Below are positions 1 through 6,419 of a stretch of 7,182 nucleotides of DNA, piece after piece. How positions within the stretch are numbered: the stretch's first letter is position 1; the number at the start of each line of letters is the position of its first letter. Both the position numbers and the translations under genes were made by a program. Source of the stretch: an uncultured Prevotella sp. (lineage in GTDB: Bacteria; Bacteroidota; Bacteroidia; Bacteroidales; Bacteroidaceae); contig CAMBBY010000052.1 of the NCBI GenBank assembly GCA_945863825.1, positions 1-7,182 on the forward strand, given 5' to 3'. Under the pieces are notes generated by a model. It was not told the DNA's origin and ran no database searches. It was given only the letters and a program-made list of their open reading frames with translations.

Positions 1-51
1 TACCATAAATATCTGAAACTCACAAACATTTTAAGTACTTTTAATGTGCCG

Positions 52-111
52 TTCGGTAATTTGGCTGAGTTTTATTCGGTAATTTGGCTGAGTTTTATTC
101 GGTAATTTGGC
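52..111. repeat. 23-bp tandem repeat, about 2.6 copies
   Basis: Two identical 23-bp units (52-74 and 75-97) are followed by a partial third (98-111). Each unit opens with TTCGGTAATTTGGC and ends TGAGTTTTA; the third copy diverges after the shared 14-base core, continuing GGAAAT. The unit length is not a multiple of three and no credible gene reads through it, so it looks like non-coding repeat DNA downstream of the SNF2 operon. There are no spacers between units, so it is not a CRISPR array. Positions 1-51 to its left are AT-rich and hold nothing I recognise. Confidence 0.9.
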
Positions 112-131
112 GGAAATACTATCTTATTTTA

Positions 132-183
132 AGAAGAACTCGCTGCAAGCCCAAACTAATGAGCTTGCGAGCGATTTTCTTCT
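132..183 (-). terminator. Hairpin terminator of the leftward operon
   Basis: CGCTGCAAGC (141-150) pairs with GCTTGC (163-168) and AGCG (170-173) around a 12-nt loop, with G169 bulged. An outer stem pairs AGAAGAA (132-138) with TTCTTCT (177-183), separated by a small internal loop. In minus-strand RNA the 3' side runs into a U-rich stretch (TTCTTCTTA). The structure starts 36 nt beyond the SNF2 stop codon, the expected place for an intrinsic terminator. Because the outer stem is A-rich on one side and T-rich on the other, it could act in both directions. Confidence 0.75.
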
Positions 184-219
184 GAGGTTTTGGTTAATTC
201 TATCATACTTTACATGTTT

Positions 220-2838
220 TTATTTAGCAAACAGCTTTCCGATGAGATTTAAGAGGTTAGAGACAGTCTCCTTGCTCTCCACTGGAATCTTGATAGATGT
301 CTCGCCAGTCTGCTCGTCTTTCTCTACGATGGAATCTACTAGTTGTGCTGTGGCTTCTGGCGACTTCAAGGTTTCAGCCAAACCAGAGAGGAAGGAAACG
401 CCTTGAGCTACCAATTCCTTAGGTTGGGATGGGCGATGAGAAGTGCCAGCGCCTTGTGTTTGCTGAGAGTTGCTGTTTGTATAGCCAGTTTTTCCTTCTG
501 GAGTCTTGGCTTCTGTTGGTCTCAATTTTTCAGTATCAGCAGTAGGCTTTGGAATGTCTGCCTCAGTTGTATTTGTAGAAATATCCTCGGAAGTTACAGA
601 ATTCTCATCCTTTGTTTCCTTGTTTTCTTCGTTAGGAGAAACCTTTGGTTGTTCTTCCTCTTCGATGGATATAGTGGAAGCAGAAGTCTCTGCATCTGCA
701 TCGGCAGAATTTGAAGCTTCCTCCACTTCTTCCACGATACCACTCACAGTCTCCATCATCTTGGTGAACTTATCGTCACTGATGAATATAGAGTCCTCGC
801 CATCATCGAGTACACCCTCAAACATAGAGGTCTTGAAACGTAATTTTCCAAGCATTTCTTCTTCAATAGAGTGGGGAGTCACGAGATTAATAACTTGAAT
901 ATTATTCTGTTGACCAAGGCGATAGATGCGCCCGATACGCTGTTCGAGAACGGCAGGATTCCAAGGCAGGTCTATGTTGATGATGGTGGCTGCAGCTTGT
1001 AGGTTCAAACCTGTGCTACCTGCATCTGTTGAAAGGAATACTCGGCTCGATGGCTCGTTCATAAAATTATCCACTAAGTTCTTGCGCTTCTCGGATGGCA
1101 CGCCACCATGCAAGTATTCGAAGCCAATCTCTTTTGCTTCCAATTCTTTGGAGATGAGGCGAGTCATGCGTTCCCATTGGCTGAATACTACAACCTTTTC
1201 ACCTTCTTCGCTGATGATGTCGCTGATAATATTGATACATTCATCCACCTTGGTGTCGAATCTCGTTTTTTGGTCGAGGATATAACTGCTATCGCATACC
1301 ATGCGCATCTGTGATAACAACAGGAGTAAACGCTTTCTGTCTTTGTCTGAAAGAAAATGGTGGGTGCGCCATCTTTTCACAAGGAAGCTTACTTGGAATT
1401 GCCATTCTGCATGCATTCCCATCTGCTCCTTTGTCATAGGTACGAAGAGATTTTTGTCCATTCGCTTGGGCATTTGGAGTTTCACGTCTTTCTTGCGACG
1501 GCGGATGAGGATGTCGTTGAGTTTTTCGCCTATCTTGTTCAAGTTCTTGTATCCCAATACTTTTCCAGTTTCGTCGGTGATGATATGGTTTTCCTTGAAG
1601 ATATAGTATGGGGCAAGACGGAAATTATCGACAAATTCCACGATGGAGTATAGTTCGTCAAGTTTATTCTCTAAAGGTGTACCCGATAGAATCACGGAGT
1701 AATCGGATTCTATCTTTCTTGCTGCACGGGAAATTTGGGTATTCCAATTTTTGAGGCGTTGCACCTCATCCATGATGAGCATGTCGGTTTGCAGACTGCC
1801 GAGTATCTTAATGTCGTTGGCGGCACTATTATAGGAGATAATCTTGTAAGGTTCTGGACGATTGTAGGCATCCTTTCTCTTGAGATGATTTCCCTCTATA
1901 ACAAAGACCTCGGCATCAGTGAACTTTTTGATTTCACTGCGCCACTGGTATTTCAAGGAGGTAGGGCAGAGGATGAGTACAGAGCCGATGAGTCCTTCTT
2001 TTCTTAGAAGTTCGGCTGTTCCAATGGCTTGGATTGTCTTGCCGAGACCCATTTCGTCGGCAATGATAGCTTTTCCTGCCTTGGCTGCAAAGCGGATACC
2101 CTCCTTTTGGTAAGGATAGAGTTTAACTTTCAGAAGATTATCGAGTTTCTTATCATCGTACGTCTTGACAATCTTCTCTCTTGTAGATTTCTCTCGTTTG
2201 TCGATGATAAAGTCAATGGCATCTTTATAGCATCTGAATGTATCGCTAATTTGGCGGGCTTGCTTTAAGAAAGATCCGATATGGGCATAGGCAGCTTTCT
2301 TTAGAACATGTTTTTCGTCAAAATAATCTTTGGCAAGTTTTTCGTATGCTTCCTTGTTTTCGCTTCCGATGCGAATCTTCACGCATCGTTCGTCTCTGTA
2401 AGATAGATAGACAGAGGTGTAAGGAGGAAGCTCACGATGTACATGTAAGCCTCGTTTTCCACTGAACCATTTCTTCACGGCTTCGAGATGCTTACATGTG
2501 CCAAGTTTTGAAGTTTTGAAATCCATACAAGAACAATAATTCCATTCGCTGTTGGCTCCACGATACACTACCTTGTACTCGTTATTTTTCTCTGGATTGC
2601 GAACGATATATTCGCCAGGGCAAAGTTCATCATCTACACAACTGATATTGAAGTGTTCTGTTTCTGTCACTTGTTTGCGAAGTTTGATTTGCCATTCTTC
2701 CAGAGTCATTTCTGCTGGTTTAACGATATGAGAAACCTTGACTTTTTTCTTTTTCTTTGTGGTTTTCTTTGTACTCGTTGCTGTATTCTTGGCATTCTTT
2801 TCAGTCTTGCCAGCTTTTGGGGTATTGTTCTTTTCCAT
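220..2838 (-). CDS. SWIM zinc-finger SNF2-family DEAD/DEAH-type helicase/ATPase
   Basis: This 872-residue cytoplasmic protein is predicted to be a DNA-dependent translocase of the SNF2/Rad54 type. Its order is: a lysine-rich N-terminus (about 24-34); a SWIM zinc finger (C102, C104, C115, H117); then the two RecA-like lobes. Motif I is DEMGLGKT (261-268), motif II is DEVQ (357-360, Q in place of the usual final H), motif III is SGTP (385-388), motif V is STDAGSTGLNLQ (603-614), and motif VI is QRIGRIYRLGQ (633-643) with arginine-finger candidates R637 and R640. Residues 700-805 are an acidic, Ser/Thr/Glu-rich, probably disordered linker; 806-872 look helical. It starts 27 bp after the phosphoesterase stop with no evident promoter between them, so it is probably the second gene of an operon. 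The start gives a plausible N-terminus; no clear Shine-Dalgarno is seen, which is normal in Bacteroidetes. All catalytic motifs look intact. The family call is firm; the cellular role (repair, chromosome remodelling, defence) cannot be told from sequence. Confidence 0.95.
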   Translation of the reverse strand: MEKNNTPKAGKTEKNAKNTATSTKKTTKKKKKVKVSHIVKPAEMTLEEWQIKLRKQVTETEHFNISCVDDELCPGEYIVRNPEKNNEYKVVYRGANSEWNYCSCMDFKTSKLGTCKHLEAVKKWFSGKRGLHVHRELPPYTSVYLSYRDERCVKIRIGSENKEAYEKLAKDYFDEKHVLKKAAYAHIGSFLKQARQISDTFRCYKDAIDFIIDKREKSTREKIVKTYDDKKLDNLLKVKLYPYQKEGIRFAAKAGKAIIADEMGLGKTIQAIGTAELLRKEGLIGSVLILCPTSLKYQWRSEIKKFTDAEVFVIEGNHLKRKDAYNRPEPYKIISYNSAANDIKILGSLQTDMLIMDEVQRLKNWNTQISRAARKIESDYSVILSGTPLENKLDELYSIVEFVDNFRLAPYYIFKENHIITDETGKVLGYKNLNKIGEKLNDILIRRRKKDVKLQMPKRMDKNLFVPMTKEQMGMHAEWQFQVSFLVKRWRTHHFLSDKDRKRLLLLLSQMRMVCDSSYILDQKTRFDTKVDECINIISDIISEEGEKVVVFSQWERMTRLISKELEAKEIGFEYLHGGVPSEKRKNLVDNFMNEPSSRVFLSTDAGSTGLNLQAAATIINIDLPWNPAVLEQRIGRIYRLGQQNNIQVINLVTPHSIEEEMLGKLRFKTSMFEGVLDDGEDSIFISDDKFTKMMETVSGIVEEVEEASNSADADAETSASTISIEEEEQPKVSPNEENKETKDENSVTSEDISTNTTEADIPKPTADTEKLRPTEAKTPEGKTGYTNSNSQQTQGAGTSHRPSQPKELVAQGVSFLSGLAETLKSPEATAQLVDSIVEKDEQTGETSIKIPVESKETVSNLLNLIGKLFAK

Positions 2839-2865
2839 TGTCTTATGCTTTATGTTATTTTATGC

Positions 2866-4725
2866 TTAATGCTTTGTGTGATTATTGCTTTGTGTCGAAT
2901 CTTTCTGCCTATTTATGGTCGAATCCCGCAAGAGGGAGTTTCTTGCCTTCTTGTATTCCTGATTCTCCTGCTCATAGTAGTGAGCGTAATTGAAGAAAGG
3001 CTCACTGACCGCTTCGGTACTCTCTGCGGTAAATGTATGACCATAAGGGTCTGAAGCCTTGATTGTTATTCTGGCATTCGGATTCTTTGGGACATAATAA
3101 TACAGATGGTTCATGAGCAGATAACTGTTGCCCTTGCTCACAAAACGATAGGATACTGATTCGCTGTATTTATGATGATAGCCAGCGGCAAAGGCATCCT
3201 GACCTTTGCTGCTGATGCGGTGCATCTGGTATTCCTTGCCATCTTCTATTGCCACAACCCGCCAGTGGGAGTCGGCGTTAAAGACATTGGCTACCAGTAT
3301 ATTCTTATCTTTATCTTTGGAAAGTCCCCAGTCCTCAGCATACGATTCGCCATTGAAGTCGGTCTGTGCTCTGAAGATGGTCATCTGTTTGTTCTTATCC
3401 CAGAATGTGCCCTTATAATAGCAATCGGTAAGGCGGGTACCAATGAACTGATAGACATAATAGCCGTTTGGTGTACCGCAGATATTTATGTTGGATTGCC
3501 AGATATTACCACATGCTGCAGCATGACAATGCTCCATCACATCCTCGCCCTCGTAGCGGATTTCATGGTTGCAGGCGAAATGGGTGTGACCGCAAAACAG
3601 TTCGTATCCTCCCTCAAACTGATGCAGAAGTGCCAGAAGTTGGGATAGGCGAGAGGAGGAATAATGTCCCTTCTCATTCTCTATGCCAAGAGGTTTGGCT
3701 TTGCCGAAAGGTGCATTTCCGAAGGTGAAAGGAATATGGTAACAGAGTACTACCTTTTTGTCTTTGGGCGTGAGGGCGAGATCCTGTTTGAGCCAGCGCA
3801 TCTGCCGCTCTCGCAGTTCGCCTGGTGAATAATAGGCCTTCCCACGATAGAAGAAGCAGTTGTTGATGCACACAAAGTGCTCATCGCCACGGTCGAAAGA
3901 GTAGTCTGTAGGTCCGAAGTTTTCCTCCCACTTACGTCTGTAGAGTGCCTTTCCGTCCTGGTCGTGATTGCCGATGACGGAGAAGAGGCGCATCTCTGAT
4001 GAACCCAAGGCTTGGCGTATCTGCCTCTCCAGGTGGGCATTATAGCCTCCGTAATACTGTACGTCATCGCCCATGCTGAGTCCATAGACAGGAGTCCCGG
4101 CAGGCAGACTCCTGATGGTCTGCTTGATATCTGCCATCGTCTGGGTGGTAAATCGCTCTACGTCGCTCTTCTTGATGGGGTTGTCGGTGGGCGAGGTATA
4201 ATAAGGACTGTAGGCATTGGTAACCTGCGGGTCGCCGATGACAATCATCTTATAACTGATTTCCTTTCCGCCAGGTAGTCTTTTCAGGATGAAATCATAT
4301 ATTTTCTTTTTCTTGGATACTGGCTGGTAGAAGCAAGCCGTGCGATCTGTAGCAGAATGGGTAGGAATCTCACAGTCGGCGGGCACGCAGTAGTAGATGA
4401 AGCGGGCAAGACTGTCCCGTTTCATCTTGTATCTTCCGAGCGAATCAGTCTTCACGCAGTTATATCCATCGCTTACGATGACGTTCGCCACACCTTTTCC
4501 GTCAGTATCTCTCAGGGTACCTATGATATTGAAGTCCTGCTTGATGACAGGTTTTATCTTCTTGATGGTATCTTTTGCCACGGTTTTCTTCTTGCGGGTA
4601 TCTGGTGCCTTGACAGCGGTAGGCTGAGGCTCCTTCTGATTGCGCAGATGAAGAGTGACCCCGATTGCGATGAGAGCGCAGCAAACGAGAGATATGATAG
4701 CAATATATATCTGTTTTCTTTTCAT
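2866..4725 (-). CDS. Membrane-anchored calcineurin-like metallophosphoesterase (MetallophosN - Metallophos - MetallophosC)
   Basis: This predicted 619-residue phosphoesterase faces the periplasm or cell envelope. M1-K4 is basic and residues 6-27 form a hydrophobic signal anchor. There is no good lipobox (C15-C16 follow L-V), so it is probably an uncleaved anchor. Residues about 63-148 are a beta-rich, carboxypeptidase-regulatory-like N-terminal domain (GxxxDxxGKGVANV...DSLGRYKM). The catalytic core carries the dinuclear-metal motifs GDPQ (164-167), GDD (219-221), GNHD (252-255), CYH (328-330) and GHTH (379-382). Residues about 400-600 match the C-terminal domain usual in these Bacteroidales proteins. 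The frame is open upstream to an ATG at 4806, but I chose 4725 because only there does the signal anchor sit at the N-terminus, and because 4781-4812 is a perfect inverted repeat. The substrate is unknown; relatives act on varied phosphomono- or diesters. It is the first gene of the operon with the SNF2 gene. Confidence 0.92.
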   Translation of the reverse strand: MKRKQIYIAIISLVCCALIAIGVTLHLRNQKEPQPTAVKAPDTRKKKTVAKDTIKKIKPVIKQDFNIIGTLRDTDGKGVANVIVSDGYNCVKTDSLGRYKMKRDSLARFIYYCVPADCEIPTHSATDRTACFYQPVSKKKKIYDFILKRLPGGKEISYKMIVIGDPQVTNAYSPYYTSPTDNPIKKSDVERFTTQTMADIKQTIRSLPAGTPVYGLSMGDDVQYYGGYNAHLERQIRQALGSSEMRLFSVIGNHDQDGKALYRRKWEENFGPTDYSFDRGDEHFVCINNCFFYRGKAYYSPGELRERQMRWLKQDLALTPKDKKVVLCYHIPFTFGNAPFGKAKPLGIENEKGHYSSSRLSQLLALLHQFEGGYELFCGHTHFACNHEIRYEGEDVMEHCHAAACGNIWQSNINICGTPNGYYVYQFIGTRLTDCYYKGTFWDKNKQMTIFRAQTDFNGESYAEDWGLSKDKDKNILVANVFNADSHWRVVAIEDGKEYQMHRISSKGQDAFAAGYHHKYSESVSYRFVSKGNSYLLMNHLYYYVPKNPNARITIKASDPYGHTFTAESTEAVSEPFFNYAHYYEQENQEYKKARNSLLRDSTINRQKDSTQSNNHTKH

Positions 4726-4730
4726 GTAAG

Positions 4731-4738
4731 CAAAAGTA
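4731..4738 (-). promoter_or_regulatory. Isolated -7-like box next to the phosphoesterase start
   Basis: On the minus strand this reads TACTTTTG, a full match to the Bacteroidetes -7 consensus TAnnTTTG. No TTTG lies 19-21 bp upstream. It ends only 5 nt before the chosen ATG, so a transcript starting here would be leaderless or nearly so. It may be a second promoter or a chance match. Confidence 0.3.
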
Positions 4739-4780
4739 CGCATTTCTTGTCGGATAACCCTTAGTTTATCATTTAAAAAT

Positions 4781-4812
4781 ATATAAATGTTATCTTTGGG
4801 TAACATTTATAT
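4781..4812. repeat. Perfect 12-bp inverted repeat, candidate attenuator or operator
   Basis: ATATAAATGTTA (4781-4792) and TAACATTTATAT (4801-4812) are exact reverse complements around an 8-nt loop. In minus-strand RNA the stem is followed by AUUUUU, giving an intrinsic-terminator-like layout in the leader of the phosphoesterase operon. The stem is almost wholly A-U, so its strength as a terminator is doubtful. As DNA it could equally be a dimer-binding operator. Confidence 0.6.
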
Positions 4813-4843
4813 CTGCAAATTGTGAATATAGCATTTTTTAACT

Positions 4844-4873
4844 AAAATATGTCTTCTATAGAAGTCATATTTT
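4844..4873. repeat. 30-bp near-perfect palindrome, candidate operator or leader hairpin
   Basis: The left half AAAATATGTCTTCTA (4844-4858) and the right half (4859-4873) are reverse complements at 14 of 15 positions, with a single T/T mismatch (4852 against 4865). The central 12 bp, CTTCTATAGAAG, are perfectly self-complementary. The lack of a spacer fits a protein-binding dyad; as RNA it would fold into a long hairpin in the leader of the leftward operon. No known regulator site is recognised. Confidence 0.65.
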
Positions 4874-4944
4874 TCCTGTTTTATGCTTCCTATATCGATT
4901 TTTTTGTGAATAAACTCTTAAGGCTATACTAAGCCTATCGGTTG

Positions 4945-4976
4945 CAAAGTTACTCATAATTTCTTTTGTAAGCAAG
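4945..4976 (-). promoter_or_regulatory. Predicted promoter of the phosphoesterase-SNF2 operon
   Basis: On the minus strand, CTTG (4976-4973, three of four matches to the -33 TTTG) is followed after 20 bp by TAACTTTG (4952-4945), a full match to the Bacteroidetes -7 box TAnnTTTG. The G is followed by CA, as is common for such promoters. Transcription would begin near 4938, leaving a leader of about 210 nt that contains the 4844-4873 palindrome and the 4781-4812 inverted repeat. Confidence 0.5.
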
Positions 4977-5057
4977 TTTTTTAGCTTAAAACTTCTTTAA
5001 GTTGGAGAAAAGTGTTATACATTAGTTTAATATGGCTCTGAAATGAGAAGTTATTTG

Positions 5058-5082
5058 CAAATTATCAAAAAAAGATAATTTG
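5058..5082. repeat. Perfect 9-bp inverted repeat abutting the ATPase promoter
   Basis: CAAATTATC (5058-5066) and GATAATTTG (5074-5082) are exact reverse complements flanking seven A residues. The dyad ends one base before the -33 TTTG of the ATPase promoter, a typical place for an activator or repressor site. It has no GC clamp, so a terminator role is less likely. Confidence 0.55.
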
Positions 5083-5083
5083 T

Positions 5084-5115
5084 TTTGGATAATTCGTTGA
5101 AAAGTCTTATCTTTG
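5084..5115 (+). promoter_or_regulatory. Bacteroidetes-type promoter of the ATP-binding protein gene
   Basis: TTTG (5084-5087), a 20-bp spacer and TATCTTTG (5108-5115) match the -33 (TTTG) and -7 (TAnnTTTG) consensus exactly. Transcription should start near 5120-5123, about 22-25 nt before the ATG at 5145. This placement decides the start codon: the in-frame TTG at 5085 lies inside the promoter and cannot be used from this transcript. Confidence 0.8.
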
Positions 5116-5144
5116 TGCCACAAAACAAAAGAAGAAGTAAAGCT

Positions 5145-6278
5145 ATGACTGTAAATATCAACCCGTTTGTTGTGACAGGAAAGATACCTGCTCCTTATTT
5201 CTGTGATCGAGTAGAGGAAGCTAAAGTGTTGAGCATGGCATTGCTCAACCAAATGAACGTAGTGATAACATCACCACGAAGGATGGGAAAGACTTCTTTG
5301 GTCGATTTTGTTTTTGATAAGGAGGATGTACAGAAGGATTTCTTCACGATTAGTGTAGATATTCTGCATACCACTTGTTTCAAGGAGTTTATTTATGTAT
5401 TGGGTACTGCTGTTTATGAGAAAGTGGCTTCCAAGAGTGATAAGATGCGTAGGCTCTTTATGATGACTTTGCGCTCTCTTTCAGCTTCCTTTGGATATGA
5501 TCCGATACAGAATACTCCGACTTTTGATGTGAAGTTGGGTGACATCAATATGCCAGAATATACTATCAGGGAAATTTTCGAATTTATCGAGCATGCAGAT
5601 AAGCGTTGTTTGGTGGTGATAGATGAGTTCCAGCAAATAACCAAGTATCCGGAGAAGAACATTGAAGCAATACTTCGCTCTTATATCCAAAAACTGAGTA
5701 ATGCTAATTTTGTTTTCGCAGGCAGTCAGCGTACCATATTAGAAGAAATGTTCCTTTCTTCTCGCCGTCCTTTTTTCCAAAGTGCCAAGTTGATACAGTT
5801 GGAAGCTATAGCCTTGCCTATTTATCAAGCGTTTGTTATTAAGCATTTTCAGGAGGGAGAAAAGAAAATCATGCCCGAAGCTATAGAAAAAGTATATACG
5901 ACATTCCGGGGTGTTACCCTCTATATGCAGCGCATTATGAAAGACGCATACGCCATGACTCCAGTGGGTGTAACTTGTGATATGGCTTTAGTGGATAGTT
6001 TGATAGATAGTTTTGTGACGGAAAATGATTACCGCATTCGAGAACTTTTGGCTTATATTTCTGAGCCTCAGAAAGAAGTGCTTTACGCCATACATGAAGA
6101 GGGGCAAGCCAAGAGCATAGTCTCTGCAGCTTTTACCAAAAAACATCGTTTGAAGTCGCCAAGTGCCACCCAGTCGGCTGCCCAAAAACTCTTGGAGGAC
6201 GATATCCTGACGAGAAATGAAAAGGTATATAGCATAGCTGACCCTCTCTTGATTTTATGGTTGGATAAGAAGGTGTAG
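5145..6278 (+). CDS. ATP-binding protein, ATPase_2 / AAA-type P-loop NTPase
   Basis: This 377-residue soluble P-loop ATPase resembles the archaeal-type ATPase_2 (STAND/MNS-like) group common in Bacteroidetes. The N-terminal block NINPFVVTG (4-12) with YFCDR (18-22) is followed by the Walker A motif SPRRMGKT (43-50, K49 and T50). Walker B is LVVIDEFQ (156-163, D160 and E161). A sensor-1-like FAGSQR segment (191-196) follows beta-strand NFVF. Residues about 300-377 look like a winged-helix domain (EPQKEVLYAI...) ending in the DPLLILWL signature (366-373) typical of the family. The frame also opens at a TTG at 5085, but the ATG at 5145 fits the promoter and the conserved N-terminus. Spacing and its own promoter suggest a single-gene unit diverging from the phosphoesterase operon. 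No partner gene is adjacent, so its biological role is unknown. The motifs appear intact. Confidence 0.9.
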   Translation: MTVNINPFVVTGKIPAPYFCDRVEEAKVLSMALLNQMNVVITSPRRMGKTSLVDFVFDKEDVQKDFFTISVDILHTTCFKEFIYVLGTAVYEKVASKSDKMRRLFMMTLRSLSASFGYDPIQNTPTFDVKLGDINMPEYTIREIFEFIEHADKRCLVVIDEFQQITKYPEKNIEAILRSYIQKLSNANFVFAGSQRTILEEMFLSSRRPFFQSAKLIQLEAIALPIYQAFVIKHFQEGEKKIMPEAIEKVYTTFRGVTLYMQRIMKDAYAMTPVGVTCDMALVDSLIDSFVTENDYRIRELLAYISEPQKEVLYAIHEEGQAKSIVSAAFTKKHRLKSPSATQSAAQKLLEDDILTRNEKVYSIADPLLILWLDKKV

Positions 6279-6294
6279 TTCAAAAAAACATTAA

Positions 6295-6312
6295 AAAAGA
6301 AGTGGTTCTTTT
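6295..6312 (+). terminator. Weak hairpin after the ATP-binding protein gene
   Basis: AAAAGAA (6295-6301) pairs with TTCTTTT (6306-6312) across a GTGG loop, 16 nt after the stop codon. The stem is mostly A-U and its right arm overlaps the -33 element of the mutS promoter. It is a plausible but weak terminator, and some read-through into mutS is possible. Confidence 0.4.
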
Positions 6313-6340
6313 GTATTCTCTTTCTTTTTTCCTATTTTTG
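6310..6340 (+). promoter_or_regulatory. Bacteroidetes-type promoter of mutS
   Basis: TTTG (6310-6313), a 19-bp T-rich spacer and TATTTTTG (6333-6340) match the -33 and -7 consensus fully. The predicted start near 6345-6348 gives a leader of roughly 72-75 nt before the mutS ATG. Confidence 0.75.
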
Positions 6341-6419
6341 CAATTCTTGCATTAAAAAAATTGGGAGAGAATATCCTCCAAAGATAAACTTAAAAATAAC
6401 GAAAGGAATAAATTATATA

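Larger units (their letters stand above)
4726..5144. other. 419-bp divergent intergenic region with several inverted repeats
   Basis: This AT-rich stretch separates the leftward phosphoesterase operon from the rightward ATPase gene. It holds no convincing gene. It carries promoter matches in both directions, three strong inverted repeats (listed separately), and weaker ones. AGGCT (4921-4925) pairs with AGCCT (4932-4936), lying just past the leftward -7 box. AAGTTTT (4974-4980) pairs with AAAACTT (4988-4994). AACTT (4990-4994) can pair instead with AAGTT (4999-5003), so the last two are mutually exclusive folds. Confidence 0.8.

Noticed and set aside
52..111. CRISPR array
   Set aside because: The repeats are directly adjacent with no unique spacers, and no cas genes are present.
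343..714. Plus-strand open frames opposite the SNF2 gene (for example 343-714, 506-898, 926-1285)
   Set aside because: These are mirror frames of a gene with clear catalytic motifs; none has recognisable domains or its own promoter.
2843..2895. Short direct repeats at the operon junction: TTATGCTT at 2843 and 2860, TGCTTTGTGT at 2870 and 2886
   Set aside because: They are short, of low complexity and partly inside the phosphoesterase coding end; probably minor slippage products with no evident function.
3750..4085. Alternative frames inside the phosphoesterase gene on both strands
   Set aside because: They are shadows of the conserved metallophosphoesterase core.
220..4725. A two-gene defence system formed by the phosphoesterase and SNF2 protein
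   Set aside because: The phosphoesterase has an envelope anchor and the domain layout of ordinary Bacteroidales enzymes, and no defence partner is visible.
4791..4798. TATCTTTG on the plus strand, a -7 box match that could drive a small RNA ending at the 4844-4873 palindrome
   Set aside because: It lies across one arm and the loop of the 4781-4812 inverted repeat and has no TTTG at 19-21 bp upstream, so it is more likely coincidental.
6379..6386. TATCTTTG on the minus strand upstream of mutS
   Set aside because: No -33 element at the right distance and nothing for it to transcribe except the antisense of the ATPase gene.
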